Under the pieces are notes generated by a model. The model was not told the origin of the DNA and ran no database searches. It saw only the letters and a program-made list of their open reading frames with translations. Shown here piece after piece: positions 44,761 to 55,861 of a stretch of DNA of 64,000 nt (the stretch's first letter is position 1; each line of letters begins with the position of its first letter). The DNA comes from Branchipolynoe longqiensis (taxonomy: Eukaryota; Annelida; Polychaeta; Phyllodocida; Polynoidae): contig CM059187.1 in the NCBI GenBank assembly GCA_030323885.1, forward strand, positions 128,855,168 through 128,919,167, given 5' to 3'. Both the position numbers and the translations under genes were made by a program.

Positions 44761-45845
44761 CAGTGCCCCGTGTGTGTGTGTGAGCGTGGCTTCACGGGCG
44801 GATCGATAAGCCCGTAAAGGCTTGTTTTGTTTTATAGATACAGAGGGAGGCGCGGGCCCGGTGATAACCCGCGTGTTTATGTTGCCTGTCTGCCGGGCCG
44901 GGGTGGGGCACGGTTGGTCTCAATCAGTGGGGTCGGTGATAAATAGGCAACAACAGGGAACATCTCAACGGCTACGTGAGGCTGATGCCGCCGTGTCACG
45001 GGAAGGAGGAGCCGGGCGGCCCAGGTCTGTTCTGTTATAATGTGTGTGTGTGTGGGGAGAGGTGGGGGGAGAGGGCGAGGGGCAGTGGTGTGTGGGGCGA
45101 GGGGACGGTGGGGAGGGTGGAGAGGGCGAAGGCCGCGGGGTGTGTGGGTGTGGGTGTGGGGGGAGGGTGGAGAGGGACGTGTGTATGGGTGTAGGACAGC
45201 GCTTCATGATCGATTCGCAGATGAAGCAAATGGTCTTCAAGACATTACATTTCACCCTCTCCCTGCCTCCTCCCTCTCTCCCGCCCCCCCCCCCCCCACC
45301 CACCCACCCACCCACACACAGACAGGTCTCATGCTTGTCTGCGTGACTACCCGGCTGCCTGCCTGCCTACCTACCCACGAGCACAACTACTCGACCCACT
45401 AACACCCCAGAAACCCCCGCCCTCTTCTGTCCCGCCGACGCTAACGCCCCTCAACCCCCACCCCCACCCCCTCCGACACCCACACCCACACCCCTACCTC
45501 CTGTGGACAAATGGCCGTTACATGTCGGCAGGGGCCGGACAATGGCTTGTCGGACTGGCGAGAGTGGGGCGGGCAGGGGACGGAAGGATGAAGGGATGTG
45601 AGACTGAGTGGTGGTTGGTGGCCGGTGGTTGGTGAAGGATGGGTTGAGAAGGGGGCGGGGTGGGAGTTTGGTACGGGTGTGTGATGGGGGGGGGGGGCGT
45701 GATCAACTGGAAAGATTGCGACAAGGTCAAGTTCACCCGGTGACCTGACTCTTGTACCCACAGAAATCAGAAGACGTACACCGTTTTAAAAGCGCATACA
45801 TTTTGGTCGTTGGGGTGGGGGGGTGAGGGAAATGGGAAATATTGT
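44761..45845. other. G-rich and C-rich low-complexity sequence, no gene
   Basis: GGGGAGAGGGCGAGG words at 45050-45180, a C run at 45285-45297 with (CCCA)n, CCCACACC words at 45450-45500 and a G run at 45688-45697. Confidence 0.6.
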
Positions 45846-45995
45846 GTCTACAGCGGGAATCGAGACCATATTTCTTGCCTTCCAGGCCATTTTGCTAACC
45901 ATTACACCACCTAGACTCCCTGATATCACCACACTACCCAGGCCTACAGGTCTATGGGGGTCCTTGCCGGAGATGTCAGTGCAGACTTCTATGAT
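45846..45995 (-). mobile_element. SINE C, minus-strand copy
   Basis: The minus strand reads GGGAGTCTAGGTGGTGTAAT, GGTTAGCAAAATGGCC and GTCTCGATTCCCGC, preceded by CTGCACTGACATCTCCGGCA. It matches the pair at 55985 and 56302. Confidence 0.75.
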
Positions 45996-46057
45996 AGTCT
46001 ATTCATTGCATCATCATCATCATGCTGTCGGTCGAGATGTGACAAAGACTGCTTTCA

Positions 46058-46309
46058 TTACTTGACTGCCGCTCTCCATTTAGCTCTTTGCTGTGAGACT
46101 GATGTCCATGAGTTGGTCTTAATGTCTCTCAGCTTCAGGTTTATCTTGATGGTATCCTTGAACCAGAGACGAGAGCGCCCTCTCTTTCTGTAACCAGAAG
46201 ACAGTTGAGAATAGAGGATCTGCTTTGGTAGCCTATCTGATGATATCCTCATGAGGTGTCCAGTCCATTTCATGAAAGCTGCCCACAAAAGTATTGAAGT
46301 GATGCTGGC
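46058..46309 (-). pseudogene. LINE reverse-transcriptase polyprotein, C-terminal fragment
   Basis: The minus-strand frame runs about 83 codons from 46309 to a stop at about 46058. It contains KWTGHLMRISSDRLPKQILY, then a basic stretch (YRKRGRSRLWFKDT) and INLKLRDIKTNSWTSVSQ with RAKWR. The order R/KWxGHxxRM...RLPKQxxYxxL...KRxRxRxRxKDxxKxxL...WxxxAxxRxxWR is the conserved tail of many animal non-LTR retrotransposon ORF2 proteins. The reverse transcriptase and endonuclease are absent, so this is a dead 3' piece. Which LINE clade it belongs to cannot be settled from this short region. Confidence 0.7.
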
Positions 46310-46369
46310 TTTTGAAAGTTACCAGTAGCACTCTCTCGGGGAGCAAATAGAGGTTTCACACTGGCAAGA

Positions 46370-46605
46370 ACATGTCCAGACAGGCGCAAAACTATTTGTC
46401 CCGGCAGTGCCTGGTCGGGAGATGTTGGGAGTTCAATACATCAACCGCCCTTAATGCTGCCACATTGACATGGTTTTTTGTTTAGGGTTTGCTCCCTTAG
46501 CCTTCGGTTCTGTCAAGAACCTGTACCACAAAGCAGTGGTTTACAACTCTGCAGGGCAGGGGCGTCAAACTCCCTGAGGTATTGCAATAACTGCAATACC
46601 TGCAT
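46370..46605 (-). repeat. Dispersed repeat, inverted partner of 63772-64000
   Basis: About 235 bp matches the right edge of the window in opposite orientation: GGTATTGCAATACCTCAGG-like, GTTTGACGCCCCTGCCCTGC, GTTGTAAACCACTGC, GTTCTTGACAGAACC, AGCAAACCCTAAAC, GCAGCATTAAGGGC, CCAACATCTCCCGACCAG and GCGCCTGTCTGGACATG. On the minus strand it lies just upstream of the LINE fragment, so it may belong to the same element. No open frame. Confidence 0.8.
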
Positions 46606-47130
46606 ACCCAGTATGGCATAAAACAGCACAAACCAATAGGAGACACAATACCAAATATTTACTCATCAAGTACACGGCAGGCCCGTTATGCAGATGAAAT
46701 AACAGATGTCAGGAGGTGGAATGAGCTGAATATTAAACAATTTTAAAATAAAACTGAGTGCCTGTAATCTGTACAAATTATGCACAAGGGTAACCTTCGA
46801 AAGTGTGAGAAAAATACAGGAGAACAAAGACAAGACAGTATAATTAGAATAAAATGCTAATTGCATGTGTACAATGCATTACAAAAGTTGTCTATGTAGA
46901 AAAATATATACAAAATCCCTAACAAATTGTAGTTGGGAATTCCCCGATTTTACACCGGAAACAAGTTTACAGAAATAATTGATGAAGTAAATTGATCTGT
47001 GTGGATTGTGACCACTTCTGCAAAGCTGGAATAACAAATGCATGCACTTAACCATTATGAGCAGAATAATAGAAACTGTCACTAAAATTAGTTTTGAAAT
47101 GTTGATATATAACGTCGATTCAGTGTGTGT
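46606..47130. other. AT-rich DNA, no feature recognised
   Basis: Two minus frames (46666-46866 and 46879-47082) show no known domains. Confidence 0.4.
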
Positions 47131-47400
47131 GCAAGTTTAACTTAGCGAGTACGGTGTGCAACTCCTTCTGGCGGCAGGGTCAAGGCGGGGGGTCATCAGT
47201 ACTGGGATCCGTGTTGGGTGGGGTGAATCACGATGACCACAGGCCCCCTACGGGAAGGGGTGTCGGGGTATCAGGGCGGCGGGGTGTGGGGGTGCCGGAG
47301 TGCCGGGGTGCCGGGTGCCAGGACTCCGGAGGTAGTGACAGTGTGACATGGGAGGTGAGGGAAGGGGGGGGGGGGAGGCTATCCTAGGAGAGGACTAGTG
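47131..47400. repeat. G-rich low-complexity block
   Basis: GGGGTGCCGGAGTGCCGGGG-type repeats and a G run at 47366-47377. Confidence 0.75.
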
Positions 47401-47446
47401 CGTGATTGGGGTGTTACACCCTACCAACATATATGGTTGCATCATA

Positions 47447-47525
47447 AGGGAGAGATGGAAAAATATCTGCAATTTTGCTAGAGATTTCTGCGACTTTTTT
47501 AATTTGGCGTATTGACTTTAAAAAA
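47447..47525. mobile_element. Possible left end of a CAGGGATG-type element
   Basis: GAGAGATGGAAAAATATCTGC then GAGATTTCTGCGACTTTTTTA resembles the left ends at 5148 and 17341. No right end seen. Confidence 0.3.
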
Positions 47526-47681
47526 AAAGAGTTCATTATTTAGTTTTTTTTAAGATCACACGAGCTTTGAATTTTGCTTCGGAAATGTGCTGGATTGGCA
47601 AGACATTGTTTCAGACCCCAAAACAGGGCATACATGATGACATGTTGACTGGGAGTGTACTTGTTTCTGCTGTCTTTCCTG

Positions 47682-47835
47682 TATTTCCCATATTTATTGT
47701 ATTTACTGTATTTCCCATATTTACTGTATTTACTGGATTTACTGTATTTACGGTATTTCCCATATTTACAGTATTTCCTTAGTTACTGTATTTACTGTAT
47801 TTACTGTATTTACTATATTTACTGTATTTACTTGA
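47682..47835. repeat. (TATTTACTG)n 9-bp array
   Basis: TATTTACTG and TATTTCCCA words in a continuous array. Frames encode aromatic and Val/Ile repeats. Confidence 0.92.
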
Positions 47836-48239
47836 ACACCTTATAAATATAATGGTGCTCACTAACCCACTATGTTACTATAAACAGTCACCCCACCCCA
47901 TGCCTTTCACCACCACCATTCCTTCCCGGTATGCACCAGTTCGGCATCTATGTCTATGAAGACCTGTCCCGAATTAGCTGACACATCCCTCGTCTCCTCC
48001 TTAGGCGAACCGCTGACCCCTGCTTACCATCCATCTGTCCACACGGGAGGGTTACTGTCATGGAAATTGGCCCCGTCCGCCGGCTTGTGCGACATGCTAC
48101 CTGCAGCTGTCAGGACACCGGGTGTCGGGTGTCGGTTGCCGGCGCGATTAGCTCACGTCGGCCGGCACCCACCCACCCACTTCCGGTATAAGCCGGGCCT
48201 GATGATGTTCATTCCACACCATGTGGGCCCCACTCGCTA
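47836..48239. other. No feature recognised
   Basis: Mixed sequence. The frame at 47950-48276 has no recognisable domain. Confidence 0.4.
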
Positions 48240-48452
48240 CCAATTAACAGCACTAATAAGGACCCCAATATGTTAGCAATTAATCTTCCTCATAATGACC
48301 TCCGATAGTAACAATTAAGAGTGTTCATGAGAATTTCCATACATTAGCAATTAAAGGTGACGCCTAAACACTAACAGGTAACATTACGCAAAAGGACCCG
48401 CATACTTTAGGAATTAACCTTACTCATAGTGACATCCCATACTAACAATTAA
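48240..48452. repeat. Degenerate AACAATTAA tandem array, left part
   Basis: Units of roughly 35-50 bp contain TTAGCAATTAA, ACTAACAATTAA, AGGACCCC and TCATAGTGAC. The array is split by the Harbinger-like element at 48453 and resumes at 49271. Confidence 0.85.
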
Positions 48453-49270
48453 TGGTGCTGTCACATTATGACGCTTCTCGTTCACGTATGTGATCTTTTG
48501 GGGCTACGTCGGGATACGTCAGTTTGTGTTATGTGCACTTTAGGCGCGTGTTGGTATATGTTGATCTAGAGCAACATTCGGTGGTGCACGTCAGGGGGGT
48601 CAGCGAAGCTTTGTTCTTGCACAAAACTTTCGACGTACGACAACGTGCAGGTGCCAATATTATGGTGACGTTAAGGGGACGTTAGACGCGCTTTGGAGGA
48701 ACGTTGTTCTGACATTGTGTGATGTTGTCATATGTTCACTTTTTCCCCTGTGACGGAGAGCGTTGCGTCAGCGCATTGGCAATGCACCACCATCGGGAAG
48801 CCTTACCCATGCATTAGGCCAACATGGCATGTGTTGATTGCATGCTGGCGCCATGCCGACATGCGCCAAAATGCGCTGGAGTGTCGTTGGTCACAAATCG
48901 ATCACGCGTCGATCATGCGCTGGAGTGTCGTTGGTCACGCGTCGATCACGCATCGATCACGTGCTCTCAGACGTCATGCAACACGTCGGCCGGTTGCTAG
49001 CTGAGAGCTGGAATAACGTTATGCGAACCCTAGGCACATGCCGCATGCGCGTGAGGCTCGTTCCCACACGTTGCGCCCACCTTTCTTTTTCTTTTTTTTT
49101 CCTCATCCGTCAATATACGTTACCACAACGTCGGGCGCACGCTACCACTACATTGCACTGATGTCAAACTTTTCCCACCGCGCCGAAAAGTTTGACGTGT
49201 CACGATGTAAAAAAGTGATTTTGCGCGTTGGCGGCACGCCAGCGAGATACGTCGTAGTGTGAGAGCACCA
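48453..49270. mobile_element. Harbinger-like element, family B, copy 2 with readable empty site
   Basis: The left end TGGTGCTGTCACATTATGAC and the right end, reversed, TGGTGCTCTCACACTACGAC are flanked by TAA (48450-48452, 49271-49273). Removing it with one TAA restores AACAATTAAGAGTCTTCATG, which matches array unit AACAATTAAGAGTGTTCATG near 48311. Internal GCGTCGATCACGC and GCTGGAGTGTCGTTGGTCAC words repeat. The core CTTTGTTCTTGCACAAAA is at 48609-48626. Confidence 0.9.
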
Positions 49271-50095
49271 TAAGAGTCTTCATGAGAATCTTATTACATT
49301 AGCAATTAAAGGTGACCCCTAAGCATTAACAGTTAACAGTACTCAAACGGACCCCCATAAATGATGATTAACCTTTATCATAGTGACCCCACGTGTTAAT
49401 TATTAAAGGTGTTCACAAGAACCGTACATTAGCAATTAAAGGTGACCCCCACACACTAACAATTAACAGTACTCATAAGAATACCCATACATTAGGAATT
49501 AATCTTACGCATAGTGATCCCACATATTAAGAATTAATTCATGAGAACCTCCATACATTAGCAATTGAAGGTGACCTCCATGTACTAACAATTAACAGTA
49601 CTCATAAGAATATTCATACATTCGGAATTAATCTTGTGACCCCCACATACTAACCATTAAGCGTGATTATGAGAACTTCCCTACCTTAGCAATTAACAAT
49701 GCTCATGATGATCCCATTCACTAAAACGTAACCGTATTCCTAAGGAACCTATGCACTACAGTATTGATAATAACGTTGTACACGTGAATGTAACGGTGCT
49801 CGTAAGGACTGTATTCACTAACAATTGACAGTACTGATAAGGGTTCCAGTCACGAACAAATAACAATATTCAGAAGGACGAATAGACTAGCAGTTTACTG
49901 TCTCATCAAGGCAACGGTTAGTACCAAGCAACAATTGTACTATTACTACGAACCCCCATCCATTAATTAGCGGTGCGCATGAGGATCACACTTACTAACG
50001 ATTAACAGTACCAGTGAGGACCACACTCCTTAACAATTGACAGCACTCCTAATGACCTATTGCTAACAAGTAACATTATTCATATGTATCCCCCT
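49271..50095. repeat. Degenerate AACAATTAA tandem array, right part
   Basis: Continues the array at 48240-48452, with units such as ACATTAGCAATTAAAGGTGA, CAATTAACAGTACTCATAAG and GAACCTCCATACATTAGC. It becomes more diverged to the right. Confidence 0.85.
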
Positions 50096-50309
50096 CACAA
50101 AGAATTTGGTCAGTCATTTTTATTTTATTTTATTTTATTGTTTTATTGACGAGGTATTTACTCTGCCCATAATGTATAAGCTCCTGTGGTACTGTCTTGA
50201 TCTGTTCCTTTTCCCAGGAGTGTTTACCTGTGTCTGCTCGGGTCAGGCTTCTGCAATTTTGGTTGTTAGTAGTCGCCTATGTTAGTTTTTTTGTAATTTT
50301 CCAGTTTTT
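50096..50309. other. AT-rich spacer with (TTTTA)n
   Basis: TTTTATTTTATTTTATTTTA at 50117-50140. Otherwise unremarkable. Confidence 0.5.
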
Positions 50310-50450
50310 GTGTCTAGTCTAGTCATAGGGGAGATGTCTAGTCTAGTCTAGTCTAGTCATAGGGGAGGTCTAGTCTAGTCATAGGGGAGAGGTATCGGTA
50401 ATAATCAGCATTGGTAATAATCAGTATCGGTAATAATCAGCAAAAAGTCA
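50310..50450. repeat. (TCTAG)n with CATAGGGGAG units, then AATAATCAG units
   Basis: GTCTAGTCTAGTCATAGGGG is repeated three times, followed by TCGGTAATAATCAGC repeated three times. Confidence 0.9.
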
Positions 50451-50979
50451 CAAAACACCCTTTGATTGGTGAAGTTTATGTAAGATGCTTAACAACAACT
50501 TGGACCCAGCTCTCTGTTCTGCATAAAGTCATTTGTGTGATGAGTTTACCGCACCTCGTGTGTTGGTTGGTGGCAGCTCATGTGCAATGCGTGTAAGTTG
50601 CTCTGTTCAGTTATTGAGCTGCTCAACGATTGATCCCAAGTCCCCGCGGTGGTCAGCTGGTCTGAGTACCCCTAATGAGTCTCACACAGCACCAATCATC
50701 TGGGCATTCATCTCTACAACCTGGTCACTCAGCCAAATACCCAACTCAACTAACTGTTCATCGTAGACGCAACTTAATAGCGGTTATTTCTATATCTAGT
50801 TTGTAGTTGTTCAGCTTCTCTGACACATATTATAAATCTCGTGTTCGGTAGCATAATATGTGGTGGTAGTGCAGAGGGATATGAGCAGAGTTGGTTGTCT
50901 ATGCAGCTGATATGATTGGATGTCACTGACGGAAGGACACTTAGTCGGTCGAGATAGTGGTGCTTTGCTAGTATACCTA
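50451..50979. other. No feature recognised
   Basis: Unique-looking sequence. Frames at 50411-50596 and 50533-50766 carry no known domain. Confidence 0.4.
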
Positions 50980-51700
50980 CAGCTGCGGCCTATAGCTCAC
51001 CGCCCGAAGCCCACCGCCAACCACCAGGTTAGGGCTCACCACCCCCTGGTCAGTGCTCACCACCCACTGCCCACTGCCCACTGCCAACCACCGGCTTATC
51101 GCTCACCTCCCACTGGTCAGCGCTCACTGCCCACCGCCAACCGCCAACCGCCAACCACCAGGTTAGGGCTCACCACCCACTGGTCAGTGCTCACCACCCA
51201 CTGGTCTGTGCTCACCGCCCACTTCCCACCGCAAACCACCGGCTTATCGCCGTGAATATGGCCTATGCCTCCAACACGGCGTAAAGCAAACACCAATCAA
51301 TCAATCAATCAATCAACCAGCTTATCGCTCACCTCCCACTGGTCAGCGCTCACTGCCCACTGCCAACCGCCAACTGCCAACCACCAGGTTAGGGCTCACC
51401 ACCCACTGGTCAGTGCTCACCACCCACTGGTCAGTGCTCACCGCCCACTGCCCACTGCCAACCACCGGCTTATCGCCGTGAATATGGCCTATGCCTCCAA
51501 CACGGCGTAAAGCAAACACCACTCAATCAATCAATCAATCAACCAGCTTATCGCTCACCTCCCACTGGTCAGCGCTCACTGCCCAACGCCAACCGGCAAC
51601 CACCAGATTAGGGCTCACCACCCACTGAGCAGTGTTCACTGCCCACTGCCCACCGTCGACCGCCCACTGCCAACTGCCCACCCTACAACACTTAAAGCAA
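50980..51700. repeat. 226-bp tandem repeat, three units, carrying a LINE tail
   Basis: Units start near 51090, 51316 and 51542 at CC(G/A)GCTTATCGCTCACC, exactly 226 bp apart. Each has a CCCACTGCC/GGTTAGGGCTCACC minisatellite part. The first two then contain GCCGTGAATATGGCCTATGC, CTCCAACACGGCGTAAAGC and (CAAT)n, the 3' end of the LINE seen at 53.9 kb. The third unit is truncated. Confidence 0.9.
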
Positions 51701-51779
51701 ACACATGCCAGATTATGTACGCTTAATACATGAAAGGAAGGATGCAAAACACTCATCCTAGACCATCATATTACTAGAA

Positions 51780-52625
51780 TTAACATCACCCACTGCCCAC
51801 CATCCATGGCCGACTTCCCACCACCCATCCTACGACCCACCATCACCAACCTCCACACATCACCCACTGCTCACCGTCCACCACCCAAGACACACTATTC
51901 ATCATCTACCACTCACCGCCCACCACCCAAAACCCACCACCCACTGCCCACCAGCCTCCGCAAACCACCCATCACCCACTACAAACTACACACCGCCCAA
52001 TACCCGCCATTCACCGCCCACTACACACTGTGCACCGCCCAGTACCCACTACCCACCCGCACCCACACTACACACCATCCAATACACCATCCTCTGCACA
52101 CTACACACCACCCACCACCCACTACACACTGCCCACTGCTCACCGCTCACCGCTCACCGCTCACCACTCACCATCCAAGACACCGCTCACCACTCACCAT
52201 CCACCCATTGCACACTACACAACACCCACCACTCACCACCCACTTCCCAACACTCACTGTACACTACACACTACACACTGCAAACTGCACACTACAAACT
52301 GCACACTACACACTGCACATTGCACACTACACAACAAACTACACACTACACGCTGCACACTACACACCACACAATACATATTGCACAGTACACACTGCAC
52401 ACTACACCCTACACACTGCACAATACACACTACACACTACACACTACACAATGCACACTACACAATGCACACTACAAACTACTCGCCGTGAATAAGACAT
52501 ATGCTGCCGACACTCGTAAAACAACCAACAAGCAATCAAACTAAACACTACACACTGCACACTACACTGCACACTACACTACACATTACACACTGCACAC
52601 TACACTTCATCCACTGCCCATGCCA
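51780..52625. repeat. CACCCACTGCC to CACTACACACTG array
   Basis: Short degenerate words change gradually from CACCACCCA to ACACTACACACTGCACACTA. A LINE tail fragment (CCGTGAATAAGACATATGCT, GCCGACACTCGTAAAAC) interrupts at 52486-52545. Forward frames up to 229 codons are artefacts. Confidence 0.88.
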
Positions 52626-53585
52626 CAGCGCCAATCACCACCCTGCTCACCGACAATCAATGTGTCATGCCGGGTCAGCTTTAAATCATAATCAGCCTTG
52701 AGTGGCTTCTTGGCCTCTCGTCAACCCCTCGCGGTCTCCTCATCCTCAAGGCCCTGTGATGGGGGGAGTTAGCTCTGTTAATGGTTAGCCGGGATTTACT
52801 CACTGATGCTACCAGATTCATCATCATCTAACCATAATCGTGACTGATAGCCGCAACCTTGTCGCCTTGCAACTTAATGCCTTTTTTCCCCCGGTTTTGT
52901 TTTGGTTCTCAATGCATATATATATATTTTTATTTTATTTATACTGTCCATTGCATATAAGCCCGGGTATTCAGGCTTATTTTCAATGCTGGCCAGCTGT
53001 AGTGTTGGTGTTATCTTATCACATAGCAGCTGCTGATAAGGTATTTGATTACCGGCATTTCAGTAGCAGATAGATAGTTGGTTGGTATGGTTAGTAGCCT
53101 ATATTAGTTTTTTGGGATTTTCTTGGCATAGATGTTTTTTTTTTCTACTCTTACTACTAGACTAGCCCGCTCCTATTTACCTATCATAGGCTTGTACACA
53201 GCTGTGTTGTGTTCTATCTGGCTACTTTTGGCATGGTTACCTTCCATTGGGCATCCCACTGGTGGGCCGTGACATATCACATGCCCGTTTGCAGTGCAGC
53301 TTAGTTGGGGTTTCCTACCCTTATTTTGCACCGATATCTTTTGTATGTTTTTAGGAAAGGAATGGGTCATATTTGTTAGTATTCTTAGTGCAATCCAAAT
53401 AAATCTTTCTCAGTGAATATCACAGGAATTGTGGCTGAAATCAAGATGGTGTCCTAGGCGATCCTATTTTGTAATGTTGATTCTGATGTTGACTATGCAA
53501 TTTATATATACTGACAATTATTCCTGATATTACCATCCCTCATTGGTCTCAATAATGGTCGTAGCACTGTTCCTTGTATCCTTCC
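52626..53585. other. No feature recognised
   Basis: About 960 bp of ordinary sequence with no defensible coding homology. Confidence 0.4.
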
Positions 53586-53932
53586 TTGTACCCTTGCATG
53601 ACCTTTTTACTAAGGTAAAAGAGGAAAACATTTTAGCCTTTTTGAGGGCAGCTGGACTCTACCACCTCATATAGTTTACTAAATAGATTCTATCAATTAT
53701 TAATGAAACATTTCTTTTTCTATGGGAATTTGTTTCCCTTGACCACAAATATATGATTGTGAGCTTTCTAATTTAATGAGTGACTATTGGCACATAATTG
53801 ATTGTCTGCTTTTAGTTTTACATGTAAAAGCGATGGTTTGAACAAAAAACAAACATTTCTCACCGTGAATATTGCCTATGCTGCCGACACGGCGTAAAGC
53901 AACCACCAATCAATCAATTAATCAATCAATCA
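53586..53932 (+). mobile_element. LINE 3' end, copy 1 (I/Nimb-like)
   Basis: 53600-53674 encodes a short C-terminal peptide, DLFTKVKEENILAFLRAAGL then YHLI and stop, typical of the end of ORF2 in RNase H-bearing LINEs of the I/Nimb group. About 255 bp of 3' UTR follows (GGGAATTTGTTTCCCTTG, ACATGTAAAAGCGATGGTTTG), ending CACCGTGAATATTGCCTATG, CTGCCGACACGGCG and (CAAT)n. The 5' part is absent. The same 3' UTR recurs at 54760-55007. Confidence 0.8.
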
Positions 53933-54364
53933 ATGTGCCCTTCCTATTATCTTCTGCCTCGATTCCTAGCTCAATATTGCTCTTTCTATCCTATCATCAT
54001 CACGTCCCTACCCTTCCTTCATTTCTCCCCTCCCTTTAGGTCTCTGCTGCCGCCCTCGCCTTCCACTTTTCCTTCTTTCCCTTTCTCCCATCTTTTCATC
54101 TCCCTTATAGATTCCCTACATTTCCCATTCTCCCTGCCTCCTATCTTTGCTCTCTTCCTCAGCGCCATTATTCATTTCCTGTCTTTCTTCTCACGTTCTG
54201 CTCTCCCCTCTTATCCTATCCTCTTCCTCCCTTCTTTCTGCCCTCGCCCTACTCTCTGTCCATGTCGTTCACCGACCTCTGATCTTTCCCTTTCATCTTC
54301 GCCCCTTCTCCCTCCCTCCCCTCCTCTCCCCCCGCTTACCCCCATCTCCCTCCACATTCCTACC
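53933..54364. repeat. Pyrimidine-rich tract between two LINE ends
   Basis: About 430 bp dominated by C and T on the plus strand (CCTTTCTCCC, CTTCCTCC words). A forward frame is open through it into the LINE fragment, but it encodes only Ser/Pro/Leu/Phe low complexity. Confidence 0.8.
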
Positions 54365-54759
54365 CTCCCCTTTCCTGATCTGAAACCACTAATAACCACC
54401 CACATAAAATCCAAATGGCAACATGAGTGGGATGAAAACATTAATAAACTTAAAGAAATTGAACCATCTGTGGGAAAGCCACCACAGACTCATGCGGGAG
54501 GTCGGCGGGACCACGTGGTCCTTAGCCGCTGCTGTATTGGTCACTCGTGGCTTACACATGCTTTTCTGCTCAAGGGGGAACCTCCCCCTGAATGTATTGG
54601 GTGTCAGTCTCCGCTGACACTCAAACACATTTTACTAAGTTGCATTGATTTTGCGTTGAGTTCTACACTGCAGGCAGTATGCTTGACCTTTGTACTAAGG
54701 TAAAACAGGAAAACATTTTAGCCTTTTTGAGGGCAGCTGGACTGTACCACCTCATATAG
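54365..54759 (+). pseudogene. LINE ORF2 C-terminus with a frameshift (I/Nimb-like)
   Basis: From about 54365 the frame reads LPFPDLKPLI, then KWQHEWDENINKLKEIEPSV, then VVLSRCCIGHSWLTHAFLL and PPPECIGCQSPLTLKHILL with SCIDFA. This is the conserved tail that follows the RNase H domain in I/Nimb-type retrotransposons. It includes a C-X2-C-X7-H-X4-C zinc-knuckle-like motif (Cys, Cys, His, Cys in CIGC...KHILLSC). Near 54660-54685 the frame shifts and sequence is missing. The last 24 codons, ENILAFLRAAGLYHLI and stop at 54757-54759, are in another frame. RNase H itself and everything upstream are absent, so it is not functional. Confidence 0.8.
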
Positions 54760-55007
54760 TTTACTAAATAGATTCTATCAATTATTAATAAAACCTTGCT
54801 TTTTCTATGGGAATTTGTTTCCCTTGTCCACACATATATGATTGTGAGCTTTCTAATTTAATGAGTATCTATTTGGCACATACTTGATTGTCTGCTTTTA
54901 CATGTAAAAGCGATGGTTTGAACAAAAAACAAACATTTCTCACCGTTGATATAGTCTATGCTGCCGACACGGCATAAAGCAACCACCAATCAATCAATCA
55001 ATCAATC
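54760..55007 (+). mobile_element. LINE 3' untranslated region and (CAAT)n tail, copy 2
   Basis: It follows the broken ORF2 and closely matches the UTR at 53675-53932. It ends TGCTGCCGACACGGCATAAAG, CAACCACCAATCAATCAATC. A 9-bp AGTTTTACA block present in copy 1 is missing, so the copies are separate insertions or a diverged duplication. Confidence 0.85.
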
Positions 55008-55599
55008 CCACTGAGCCAGGTAGAATATCTCAGCATGTATTTGATCATACAACGAGAAGCTCGCGGAGCAGCTCAGTGAATGTGCACATATTGCTCACCT
55101 ACTCAGATATCAGTGCACACAATAGTTTTGCTGCCACATGTGCCTACCCCTCGCGCTCTTCGTTTTTTCTAGTATACTACTCACGGGTTATTCCACTATT
55201 AAGTGGGGTTTAATTAATCCCTTGTTCAGTACACTACTTTCTTATGGCATACACAAAATGCTAATCCTAATTTGAAGTAAACGTAGGGAATGTAATTTGA
55301 TTCTTATGGTGTCAGTATGGACGAGCAGTAGATTCTGGAGTACCCTCTAATTAATTGGATAGACGGTAGACCCGAGCGTAAATGGATGAGTGTTGGTCTT
55401 TGGAAAATAAATTGTGGATTTCTGTAATAGATTTGTAACTGGGTTTGATGAGTGAACTTCAAACATATGGCATACGTTGGTTGTGCAGGTATATGCTGGT
55501 GTAGTGGGTGTGTGAGTGGCTGCATGTGTGCGGGGGTATGTGTGTGGGGGTACGTGTGTGGGTATATATAAGGATCCAGGCTCCCAACACCAACCCTCA
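55008..55599. other. No feature recognised
   Basis: Ordinary sequence with a short (TG)n stretch at 55527-55562. Confidence 0.4.
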
Positions 55600-55840
55600 T
55601 AATGACATAAAAATTGATACTTGCCGTTTGCTAGCCAGGCAGTCAGCATTATTAGGAGAGAAGTACTAGTTGGCTCAGTGTCCGGATAATGTGACTGAGA
55701 TCATGGTGCTGGTGACCTGGTTTCCAAGTGAGGCAGCACTATAATGTGGCCATGAATGTGTACTGTCACAAGTCGGTACCCGTCCTGATATGACCGTAGG
55801 TGTTGCCAGGGCGTAAAACTCCAACGACCAACCAACCAAT
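55600..55840 (+). mobile_element. SINE A, headless copy
   Basis: The body begins at AAATTGATACTTGCCGTTTG and runs to CCAGGGCGTAAAACTCC with a CAACC tail. It is followed by CAATCCTATGCCACAGTTAC, resembling the sequence after the copy at 11164. Confidence 0.8.
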
Positions 55841-55861
55841 CCTATGCCACAGTTACTGAAT

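Noticed and set aside
51806..52495. 229-codon frame
   Set aside because: It is a translation of CACCCACTGCC/CACTACACACTG repeats.
53933..54364. N-terminal part of a 256-codon frame as a membrane protein
   Set aside because: The hydrophobic Phe/Leu/Ser/Pro stretch comes from a pyrimidine-rich tract. Only the part after 54365 has protein homology.
53586..55007. LTR retrotransposon, from the two similar 350-bp ends in direct orientation
   Set aside because: Each end contains the last codons of a LINE ORF2 followed by a 3' UTR and (CAAT)n tail, with no TG...CA ends, primer site or gag-pol between.
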